Notes under the pieces: generated by a model
The model's input: the letters and a program-made list of their open reading frames with translations, nothing else
Database searches by the model: none
Told to the model about the DNA's origin: nothing
Program-made: the position numbers and the translations under genes
DNA from: Candidatus Taylorbacteria bacterium RIFCSPLOWO2_01_FULL_50_130
Lineage (GTDB): Bacteria > Patescibacteriota > Minisyncoccia > Phycocordibacterales > UBA10002
DNA length: 9,116 nucleotides
NCBI GenBank assembly: GCA_001821155.1
Contig: MHSB01000017.1
Span: 1-9,116 of the forward strand
Reading direction: 5' to 3'
Shown here: in pieces, positions 1-4,875 of the stretch
Layout: every line of letters begins with the position of its first letter
Position numbering within the stretch: the stretch's first letter is position 1

Positions 1-713
1 CGACCGGCATTATCAAACTCTCGCTTGAAAATCCTCCCGCGTATTTTGAGAACAATCTAATGAACGGCATCGCGCTTCTTGACGCGATGAGAAAAAAAGG
101 CGTGAGGAAAATCGTCTACTCTTCTTCGTCTGGAGTGTACGGCGAGCCGGAGCGCGTTCCCATAAAAGAAGATGATCGCAAAGAGCCGGTGAGCCCGTAT
201 GGAGCGTCCAAATTCGCCTTTGAGCATGCGCTTACCTCCTACTATCACGCCTTCGGCATTGAAAGCGTATCGCTTCGGTATTTCAACGTGTACGGGCCGG
301 GTGATAAGCAGCAGCCCGTAACGCGCGCGATTCCGCAATGGATTCAGGCAGCGCTCAAGAAAGAAGTGGTACCGGTGTACTGGAATCTCGAACAGACGAA
401 AGATTACATATTCATTGATGACGTGGTTCGCGCCAATCTCCTCGCGGCGGAAAGAGGAAAAGGAACGGCGGTGTATAACGTGGGAAGCGGCAAAGGGTAT
501 GTGATGCGCGAGCTTTTTTCCACGCTTGAAAAAGTGCTCGGGCGGACACTTCCGAAAAAGAACATGGGGGAGCGGAAGGGCGACCCAAGCGTCCTCGTTG
601 CCGACATTTCCCGCATGCAAAAAGAACTAGGGTGGAAACCAACCGTCGGCATCGAAACCGGCATCCGCAAAACAGTTGAGTATTACCAACGCGAACTCGG
701 TCTCCCACTCTAG
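1..713 (+). CDS. NAD-dependent sugar-nucleotide epimerase/dehydratase (GalE/WcaG type), 5' truncated by window edge
   Basis: The reading frame is open from nt 3 and ends at TAG 711-713, giving about 236 visible residues; the N-terminal NAD-binding Rossmann glycine motif lies outside the window. Extended short-chain dehydrogenase features are visible: the LENPPAYFENN helix, the strand IVYSSSSGVYGEPE with the catalytic serines, and the Tyr-x-x-x-Lys pair in SPYGASK (Tyr codon 198-200, Lys codon 210-212). These are followed by LRYFNVYGPG and the substrate-domain motifs YIFIDDVV and YNVGSG. The C-terminal LGWKPTVGIETGIRKTVEYY is a normal family ending, so the 3' end looks complete. The family interconverts UDP-glucose/galactose-type sugars or makes related uronate or deoxy sugars in the cytoplasm; the exact substrate cannot be read from this fragment. 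An internal ATG at nt 60 is not a plausible start because conserved family sequence continues upstream of it. The stop codon is the first three bases of the adjacent hairpin element. Confidence 0.9.
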   Translation, partial: TGIIKLSLENPPAYFENNLMNGIALLDAMRKKGVRKIVYSSSSGVYGEPERVPIKEDDRKEPVSPYGASKFAFEHALTSYYHAFGIESVSLRYFNVYGPGDKQQPVTRAIPQWIQAALKKEVVPVYWNLEQTKDYIFIDDVVRANLLAAERGKGTAVYNVGSGKGYVMRELFSTLEKVLGRTLPKKNMGERKGDPSVLVADISRMQKELGWKPTVGIETGIRKTVEYYQRELGLPL

Positions 714-897
714 AACTCATCCCAAAACCTACCATGGTAATACTGGTCGAAACCATTTCGCATCGTCGTCTCGCCATATTCGGTAAAAAATGGCTTATCC
801 TCGGTCGGAGTACCTCGGTACACCTCCATCGTCTGCGCCATTTTTTCCTCGAATCTGGTGGGACTTTGGATCGCGATAGGTTTTGGGATGAGTTCTA
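711..897. mobile_element. 187-bp MITE-like hairpin element, copy 1
   Basis: The element is bounded by perfect 21-bp terminal inverted repeats, 711-731 and 877-897, beginning TAGAACTCATCCCAAAACC. Nested inside are further inverted arms: GCCATATTCG (773-782) against CGAATCTGGT (850-859), AAAAAATGGC (785-794) against GCCATTTTTT (837-846), and an apical stem GTAC (810-813), loop CTCG, GTAC (818-821). The whole unit can therefore fold into one long imperfect hairpin. A second copy lies at 1694-1882 in reverse orientation. There is no coding capacity for a transposase. TA at both outer ends fits insertion into a TA target, as in Tc1/mariner-IS630-like or some IS5-group elements, but TA is also part of the palindrome, so a target duplication is not proven. 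The T-run on the inner stem could make it act as a bidirectional terminator for the epimerase gene. Confidence 0.8.
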
Positions 898-908
898 AGA
901 TTATACAG

Positions 909-938
909 ATTGTACATGCAACATATCAACAATCTCAA
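909..938 (-). promoter_or_regulatory. Candidate leftward promoter inside palindrome A
   Basis: On the minus strand TTGAGA (plus 933-938) is followed after 18 nt by TACAAT (plus 909-914), each a 5/6 match to the sigma-70-type hexamers. The TTGAGA lies in the loop of palindrome A. Transcription would run left into hairpin element copy 1, antisense to the end of the epimerase gene; no minus-strand gene is seen there. The architecture is the same as the promoter before the winged-helix gene (TTGAGA, 18 nt, TATACT). Confidence 0.4.
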
Positions 939-953
939 GTTTGTTGGTATGTT
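920..953 (-). repeat. Short palindromic repeat, copy A
   Basis: Arms 920-932 (AACATATCAACAA) and 941-953 (TTGTTGGTATGTT) pair at 12 of 13 positions, the exception being a T opposite G. The loop TCTCAAGT (933-940) is the reverse complement of the loop in copies B and C, so this copy is inverted. It lies between hairpin element copy 1 and the first small gene, and its right arm overlaps the candidate -35 box of that gene. Confidence 0.8.
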
Positions 954-969
954 CTTTATACAGTAGAAT
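941..969 (+). promoter_or_regulatory. Candidate promoter of the 90-aa gene
   Basis: TTGTTG (941-946, a weak 3/6 match to the -35 consensus) is separated by 17 nt from TAGAAT (964-969, 5/6 match to -10). The -35 box coincides with the right arm of palindrome A, so a protein bound to the palindrome would cover it. The start codon lies 34 nt downstream, leaving room for a leader with the Shine-Dalgarno site AGGTGA at 991-996. Confidence 0.4.
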
Positions 970-1003
970 AATTAGTTACGGTAGGAAACCAGGTGAACAC
1001 ATA

Positions 1004-1276
1004 ATGGATTTCTTAAAGCATACATTGTGGCCGGGGATAAAAGTACGGCTTACGTTCTGGTGGTGGGTAGTGAAATACGGCGGCAAGAAAAACATCCCGC
1101 AGGAGCTTATCTTCGGGAAGATAAGCGGCAGCATGGAGCGCATGAAAGAAAGTCTCATACAGGCGATGCGCCATATGCCGAAAAATTTGAGCGAGGCAGA
1201 GAAGAAAGAATTTTTTGATCTCCTTCGCACCGCCGAAGCTCTGGAAAACGAAGTTGAGAAAACCAAAAAGAATTGA
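1004..1276 (+). CDS. 90-aa protein of unknown function
   Basis: I do not recognise this protein. I chose ATG 1004 because a good Shine-Dalgarno AGGTGA (991-996) sits 7 nt upstream; the frame is open back to a TTG at 941, but that would put the start inside palindrome A. The N-terminal part (about residues 1-25) is aromatic and hydrophobic with basic residues (LKHTLWPG, RLTFWWWVVKYGGKK), suggesting an amphipathic or membrane-associated segment. The rest (about residues 30-90) is charged and probably helical, with ESLIQAMRHMPKNLSEAEKKEFFDLLRTAEALENEVEKTKKN resembling a short helical hairpin or coiled coil. It has no cysteines and no signal peptide. It is followed after 56 nt by a winged-helix gene on the same strand, and palindrome B occupies that gap. 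The paired arrangement suggests a small regulatory or toxin-antitoxin-like module, but nothing in the sequence establishes this. Confidence 0.7.
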   Translation: MDFLKHTLWPGIKVRLTFWWWVVKYGGKKNIPQELIFGKISGSMERMKESLIQAMRHMPKNLSEAEKKEFFDLLRTAEALENEVEKTKKN

Positions 1277-1282
1277 CTACAA

Positions 1283-1312
1283 CATCCTTACATACTTGAG
1301 ATTGTAAGGATG
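1283..1312 (+). repeat. Short palindromic repeat, copy B
   Basis: Perfect 10-bp arms CATCCTTACA (1283-1292) and TGTAAGGATG (1303-1312) enclose the loop TACTTGAGAT. The arms differ from those of the other copies (CATACCAACA and TGTTGGTATG) by changes made on both sides, so pairing is kept, while the loop is nearly identical. It sits 6 nt after the stop of the 90-aa gene and 20 nt before the start of the winged-helix gene. Confidence 0.8.
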
Positions 1313-1325
1313 AGTGACATATACT
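1296..1325 (+). promoter_or_regulatory. Candidate promoter of the winged-helix gene, embedded in palindrome B
   Basis: TTGAGA (1296-1301, 5/6 to -35) lies in the palindrome loop and is followed after 18 nt by TATACT (1320-1325, 5/6 to -10). The ATG at 1333 is only 7 nt beyond the -10 box and no Shine-Dalgarno is present, which predicts a leaderless or nearly leaderless message. The palindrome around the -35 box is a natural operator; autoregulation by the downstream winged-helix protein is an inference. Confidence 0.5.
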
Positions 1326-1332
1326 GAGCCAT

Positions 1333-1608
1333 ATGAAGACTTCAAAGCAGATGGAACGTCATCTCAAAGGCGTTTCCAACCACTATCGAATTGAGATTTT
1401 ACTCCTCATCGCATCAGAGGAAGGGCTGACGCTTGAAGATATCGTAAGGCGGCTCCGGGCAAACCAAAAGACAATAGGCGAGCATACACGCCGCCTCTTT
1501 ATTGCAGGACTCGTACAAAAGAAATATCGCGGCAAATTCGTGGAGCACGCACTTTCACCCTATGGAAGAACGTTCGTGCGTTTCCTGAAATCATTCCAAC
1601 ACATCTAA
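1333..1608 (+). CDS. Small winged helix-turn-helix transcriptional regulator (ArsR-like fold)
   Basis: This is a 91-aa protein made almost entirely of one winged-helix DNA-binding domain. Helix 1 and 2 are about residues 8-28 (LKGVSNHYRIEILLLIASEE). The helix-turn-helix follows at about residues 31-58 (LTLEDIVRRLRANQKTIGEHTRRLFIAGLV), and the wing is KKYRGKFVEHALSPYGR. The recognition helix pattern KTIGEHTRRLFIAGLV resembles ArsR/MarR-type proteins. There is no CxC metal site or other visible sensor motif and no extra domain, so metal sensing is not supported. It would bind DNA in the cytoplasm, probably as a dimer. The gene lies between palindromes B and C and starts 7 nt after a good -10 box, with no Shine-Dalgarno. 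It may repress its own promoter and that of the 90-aa gene through the palindromes; this is inferred from position only. Confidence 0.8.
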   Translation: MKTSKQMERHLKGVSNHYRIEILLLIASEEGLTLEDIVRRLRANQKTIGEHTRRLFIAGLVQKKYRGKFVEHALSPYGRTFVRFLKSFQHI

Positions 1609-1609
1609 T

Positions 1610-1641
1610 ACATACTTACAAACTTGAGATTGTTGGTATGT
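1610..1641 (+). repeat. Short palindromic repeat, copy C
   Basis: Arms ACATACTTACAA (1610-1621) and TTGTTGGTATGT (1630-1641) pair except for one T-T mismatch and one T opposite G; the loop is ACTTGAGA, identical to copy A after reverse complementing. It begins 2 nt after the stop codon of the winged-helix gene. TTGAGA occurs at 1624-1629, but no -10 box lies at 17-18 nt. A TGCTATTGT sequence at 1641-1649 could serve as an extended -10, so promoter activity towards hairpin element copy 2 is possible but weakly supported. Confidence 0.75.
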
Positions 1642-1693
1642 GCTATTGTTGCCGAGAGTTTGAGAGGAAAGGAAAGGACAGAGAAGTTGTCTT

Positions 1694-1882
1694 TAGAACT
1701 CATTTCAAAACCCTATCGCAATCCAAAGATTTGCGGTATTCGAGGAAAAAATGGCGCAGACGAGGAAGGTGTAGCCATCTACTCCGACCGAGGATAAGCC
1801 ATTTTTTGCCGAATACCGCGAATCGACGATGCGAAATGGCTTCAATTAATTGTCCCATGGTAGGGTTTTGAAATGAGTTCTA
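1694..1882. mobile_element. 189-bp MITE-like hairpin element, copy 2 (inverted relative to copy 1)
   Basis: Perfect 22-bp terminal inverted repeats at 1694-1715 and 1861-1882 begin TAGAACTCATTTCAAAACCC. The reverse complement aligns end to end with copy 1, sharing long identical blocks such as GGCTTATCCTCGGTCGGAGT and the cgtctgcgccattttttcc block. Internal arms are GCGGTATTCG (1733-1742) with CGAATACCGC (1810-1819, perfect), AAAAAATGGC (1746-1755) with GCCATTTTTT (1798-1807), and an apical GTAG (1771-1774) with CTAC (1779-1782). Where it differs from copy 1 in a stem, the opposite arm usually differs in a matching way. A 77-codon frame (1638-1871) crosses it but looks like chance. It lies between the convergent winged-helix and methyltransferase genes and could terminate both. 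Confidence 0.8.
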
Positions 1883-2073
1883 GTAGGACTTACGCACTTT
1901 CTTGTTTTGGCTGTCGTTCCCATGAAAGCTTGTCTTCGACTTGATCAGGGATGGGAATCCGGAGTCGCTGAATAAGACCCTGAATTCCCGCTTCCCGCGC
2001 GCGAGGCGGACAAACTTTGCGGGAATGAGGAGAAGTGAAATGTCAGCACTATGCCAAAGTGCGTAAGCCCTAC
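1883..2073. mobile_element. Second type of MITE-like element with GTAGGRCTTACGCACTTT ends
   Basis: Terminal inverted repeats GTAGGACTTACGCACTTT (1883-1900) and its near reverse complement at 2056-2073 match at 17 of 18 positions. Inside are smaller hairpins: TTCCCAT (1917-1923) with ATGGGAA (1951-1957), TCAGGG (1945-1950) with CCCTGA (1978-1983), and ATTCCCGC (1984-1991) with GCGGGAAT (2019-2026). The last resembles the ATTCCCGC/GCGGGAAT hairpin repeats scattered in many bacterial genomes. There is no coding capacity. The left end directly abuts hairpin element copy 2 and the right end directly abuts the stop codon of the methyltransferase gene (2074-2076). Together with palindrome C and copy 2 it accounts for the 465-bp gene-free stretch 1609-2073; only 1642-1693 (purine-rich) shows nothing recognisable. 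Confidence 0.65.
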
Positions 2074-2973
2074 TTAGGTTTTTTTCTCCCCGATGAAGTA
2101 GATAAGCGCTGATACCTCAAGGTGGCGCGGAAAGAGATTAAACAGTAAGTCAAAAATGCGGAGCGGAGAGAGAATCACCATAAAAAAATACGTTGCAAGA
2201 TTGTAAGCGGCCTCAGAAATGAGGGAAAATGGAAGTGCGAGAAAGTACATGAGAAATGTAACGAAAGCCGACGCGGGGCCGCCGAGCGCTCCGATTTTTT
2301 GAGGAGTGAAATCGTGAAATCGCTGTTTAAGTCCCTCATGCGTGAGCCGCATAAAGTCATTGGGCGAGGCGTGGAAGGGCATGACGAACGGGATACTGAT
2401 GTAGATAAAACCGCCGGGGCGCACTACGCGACGCATTTCTCGAATGACCTCTTCGGCATTACGGGCGTGCTCAAGCGTTGATTCTGAAATGAGCATGTGG
2501 AGCGAATTGTCTTTGAACGGCAAACGCGCCGCGTCGGCGATGATGTCTACGTTTTTGAACGGAAAGATATCAAGGTTGATGACGGCTGGATGGACTTTGG
2601 TGATACCGGAGCCGACATTGACAATGAGCTTTTCCATTGCTCTTTCTCCAAAAAGTTTTTCTATAGTTTTCTTCGGCTTCTGTCCGAAGAATGAAACGCT
2701 TCCGATGGCGTATGTGAGAAACACGAAAAGCGCCGGCCACTCCTTAACGAGTTTTTTAAGACGATTCACAAATTGTTCCGCCTCCGCTTCGTATTGCGAA
2801 ATATCCTTGTCGGCAGTTTTGGTGAAGCAGAGTTGGGAGCCTATTATGGAATGGCGCGCGGAACAACCACTACACACCAACTGCTCACTCATGAGAGATA
2901 GTTCGCCTTTCCTGCATGTAGGACACTGGAGCACGTTAAGGAGACCTCTTGGGGACGATTTCATGACCAACAT
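2074..2973 (-). CDS. Class I SAM-dependent methyltransferase with N-terminal zinc-ribbon
   Basis: This 299-aa protein opens with a Trm112-like zinc-ribbon, Cys17-Pro-Thr-Cys20 and Cys34-Ser-Gly-Cys37. A hydrophobic segment follows at about 79-97. A Methyltransf_11-type domain comes next: SAM motif I is VNVGSG (about 118-123), an acidic residue follows in INLDIFP, motif II is DAARLPFKDNSLHMLISESTLEH, and EMRRVVRPGGFIYISIPF is the post-motif region. The C-terminal portion (about 225-290) is strongly hydrophobic with one or two possible membrane segments, suggesting membrane association and perhaps a lipid-linked or glycan substrate. The start at 2973 was chosen as the first ATG; a second ATG at 2964 is equally possible, and neither has a Shine-Dalgarno. 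It is the only minus-strand gene here and is divergent from the membrane-protein gene, with only 21 nt between start codons. Substrate unknown; a role in surface glycan methylation is inferred from the neighbours. Confidence 0.85.
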   Translation of the reverse strand: MLVMKSSPRGLLNVLQCPTCRKGELSLMSEQLVCSGCSARHSIIGSQLCFTKTADKDISQYEAEAEQFVNRLKKLVKEWPALFVFLTYAIGSVSFFGQKPKKTIEKLFGERAMEKLIVNVGSGITKVHPAVINLDIFPFKNVDIIADAARLPFKDNSLHMLISESTLEHARNAEEVIREMRRVVRPGGFIYISIPFVMPFHASPNDFMRLTHEGLKQRFHDFTPQKIGALGGPASAFVTFLMYFLALPFSLISEAAYNLATYFFMVILSPLRIFDLLFNLFPRHLEVSALIYFIGEKKT

Positions 2974-2980
2974 AGTAAGG

Positions 2981-2986
2981 TATAAT
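2981..2986 (+). promoter_or_regulatory. Consensus -10 box of the membrane-protein operon
   Basis: A perfect TATAAT lies 8 nt before the ATG at 2995, which would start transcription at or next to the start codon. No convincing -35 hexamer is seen at 16-18 nt (TTTCAT at 2959-2964 is the best), and no usable Shine-Dalgarno exists, since AAGG at 2977-2980 is too far upstream. The same 21-nt spacer must hold the methyltransferase promoter in the other direction, so the two may be coordinated. Confidence 0.45.
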
Positions 2987-2994
2987 GTTTAAAT

Positions 2995-4869
2995 ATGCTA
3001 CCTCTATTGCGCCCACACCGCGCCGCCCTTTTCACGGTGGTAATCGTTGGCCTCATGTACGGCCTGCCGAATGTCTTTTTCATGCTGTCCTTGGGGAATG
3101 AATACCGTGGCATCCCGATGCTACAAACGCCGAACGAGGGTTCGTACCTTGCAAGAATTCAGGAGGTTGTCGACGGCCACGAAGCGCTCGGATCGCCTTT
3201 CCTTTTTGAATATAAAGACGAACCGCCACTGTCCCCGCCAATGGGAGAATGGCTGTACGCCTTGCCGAGCATTATCTTTGGGATGACTCCGGCCGCGACG
3301 CTTGTTTTAAGCAAGTTCATACTTCCCGCCGTGCTGTTTCTCTTGGTGTACGCGCTTTTGCTTCGCCTCACCGGGGACGCCACCGCGCCGCAAAAATTAA
3401 ATGCAATCGCATGCGGTCTTTTTGTGGTTCTTGGCTACGACCTCGTGGATTTCAGAACGGTATTCTCGTACCTTAGCGGCGCGGATTCGCCCGGGACTTT
3501 TTTGCTCTGGGCGCGCCCCGTCAATCCAATTCTGGGCGGCATTTTCTTGTTTTCTTTTTTGATTTCAATTTTTGCGCTTGCGCAGGGGACAAGGCGTCGG
3601 AATGGAGCGGTTTTAGGCGCCTCTGTTTCTTTCGCGCTTATGCTCGGCACCTACTTTTTCAGCTGGGGCACGGCTCTTTCCATACTTGGCGTTCTCATCC
3701 TTCTGCTTCTCTTTCGGAGAGAATACAGAATTGTGGGCAATCTCGCGCTCACCATACCGCTCGGCGCGCTCTTCGCCGCTCCTTACCTTGTAAACGCTTT
3801 TCGCGCCGCAGAGAGTCCCTTATATGAAAGCGCGGTTCTTCGAAGCGGGCTTTTCTACACGCACTATCCGCTTCTCAACAAGTTTCTCATTGCCACACTT
3901 GTGGTGTTTGTTGCGCTTCTTCTCTGGGATTATTTCTTGAAGCGGAAAACACTCGGAAGCACTACGCCACAAATACAACATACCAACAAACCCGAGAATG
4001 TTGGTATGTTGTTGGAGAAGAATGTACATCAAGCGTACCCTGCAAAGTGGCATATATTCTGTTTTGCACTTCTCCTTGGCGGTCTTTGGGCGTACAGTCA
4101 GCAGATGCTTACCGGACGGACAATATGGCCGTATCATTTCGTGCAGTACACTATCCCGCTTGGCATGGTCGTTGCCTTTTCAGTTCTTTTTAATATCATC
4201 AAGAGCTGGAATCGGTATGTGTGGGGGACGCTTATCGCTGTCATAGCACTTTCTTCACTCTCGTTTGGCGTGTACACGCAGGTGAGCGCGCACGCGTTCG
4301 CCAAGCCACTCTTCGCGATGCGGCAGAGCTACCGTCCGCTTTTTGATTTTTTAAACAGGAGCGAAAAGGACTGCGTGGTGTTCGTGAACGAAACGAATCC
4401 CGAGCTGTCGGAGCTTAACACGCTTATCCCGGCGTTCACGCACTGCAACCGGTATGCAACAACGGAGCTTTATTCGCTCATTCCAGAAGAGCGGGGAACG
4501 GATGGTTATCGCGCATTACTGCGTCTGCGCGGCATATCGGCGGACGGCATAGACGCCTATCTTGCGGCGCATGAGCGTGAAGCCGCCGGGTACTTGTACT
4601 CAAACTGGAAAGGACTTTTTGGCGTCAAAGATTTTCCTGATTTCAACGACGCAGAACTCCAGGCGCGTCTGCAAAAACTCCCGGCGCTTTATCGCGAGTT
4701 CCTCAAAAAAGATATTGGAGGGGAACTTCGGAAGTACCGGCTGGATTATATTCTGGTATCCGGACCGGAGGATGAGCGCCGGGTTGCGGAACTCCTCCCT
4801 CTTGAAAAAGTATTTGCAAGTGAGGGTCTCGCGCTCTATGCCTTCCCCTCAAATCGTGATAGATTTTGA
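2995..4869 (+). CDS. Large polytopic membrane protein, possible GT-C-like envelope glycosyltransferase
   Basis: This 624-aa protein has about 11-12 hydrophobic helices in residues 10-425 and a soluble C-terminal domain at about 430-624. The first helix (ALFTVVIVGLMYGLPNVFFML) is followed by a presumably extracytoplasmic loop, PNEGSYLARIQEVVDGH (about 46-62). A first loop with acidic residues, many helices and a C-terminal globular domain are typical of GT-C-fold transferases that use polyprenyl-phosphate sugars, but I see no diagnostic motif and the assignment is tentative. The C-terminal domain (FDFLNRSEKDCVVFVNE and RKYRLDYILVSGPEDERR) resembles the terminal domains of such membrane proteins. 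The downstream FkbM gene begins 6 nt after the stop, so they are surely cotranscribed. An oddity is that a copy of the short palindrome lies in frame at residues about 327-340, in the polar loop between two helices. Alternatively it could be an uncharacterised membrane protein of polysaccharide assembly. Confidence 0.8.
   Translation: MLPLLRPHRAALFTVVIVGLMYGLPNVFFMLSLGNEYRGIPMLQTPNEGSYLARIQEVVDGHEALGSPFLFEYKDEPPLSPPMGEWLYALPSIIFGMTPAATLVLSKFILPAVLFLLVYALLLRLTGDATAPQKLNAIACGLFVVLGYDLVDFRTVFSYLSGADSPGTFLLWARPVNPILGGIFLFSFLISIFALAQGTRRRNGAVLGASVSFALMLGTYFFSWGTALSILGVLILLLLFRREYRIVGNLALTIPLGALFAAPYLVNAFRAAESPLYESAVLRSGLFYTHYPLLNKFLIATLVVFVALLLWDYFLKRKTLGSTTPQIQHTNKPENVGMLLEKNVHQAYPAKWHIFCFALLLGGLWAYSQQMLTGRTIWPYHFVQYTIPLGMVVAFSVLFNIIKSWNRYVWGTLIAVIALSSLSFGVYTQVSAHAFAKPLFAMRQSYRPLFDFLNRSEKDCVVFVNETNPELSELNTLIPAFTHCNRYATTELYSLIPEERGTDGYRALLRLRGISADGIDAYLAAHEREAAGYLYSNWKGLFGVKDFPDFNDAELQARLQKLPALYREFLKKDIGGELRKYRLDYILVSGPEDERRVAELLPLEKVFASEGLALYAFPSNRDRF
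3975..4012 (+). repeat. Short palindromic repeat, copy D, inside the membrane-protein gene
   Basis: Perfect 14-bp arms ACAACATACCAACA (3975-3988) and TGTTGGTATGTTGT (3999-4012) surround the 10-nt loop AACCCGAGAA. The arms are the same as the intergenic consensus (CATACCAACA, TGTTGGTATG), and the loop differs mainly by CC in place of TT, destroying the TTGAGA hexamer. It encodes roughly IQHTNKPENVGML in a loop between membrane helices, keeps the frame open and has the longest perfect stem of the four copies. Confidence 0.8.
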
Positions 4870-4875
4870 GATACT

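Noticed and set aside
57..620. 187-codon minus-strand open frame opposite the epimerase
   Set aside because: It is antisense to a gene with clear family motifs, its translation shows no known domain, and it arises from codon bias.
941..1003. Upstream TTG start extending the 90-aa protein to 111 aa
   Set aside because: It would start inside palindrome A and ignore the good AGGTGA site 7 nt before ATG 1004; the extra residues have no features.
920..1641. Possible CRISPR array from repeated palindromes
   Set aside because: Spacing is irregular, the gaps hold genes, orientation varies and the arms differ; there are no unique spacers of even length and no cas genes.
1638..1871. 77-codon frame after the winged-helix gene
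   Set aside because: It begins inside palindrome C and runs through the hairpin element; the translation is low-complexity basic with no family features.
711..1882. Complete composite transposon with its own transposase
   Set aside because: Neither hairpin element nor the intervening module encodes a DDE, tyrosine or serine recombinase; only a non-autonomous unit can be argued.
2444..2992. 182-codon plus-strand frame opposite the zinc-ribbon methyltransferase
   Set aside because: The minus strand has the full methyltransferase motif set; the plus frame has none.
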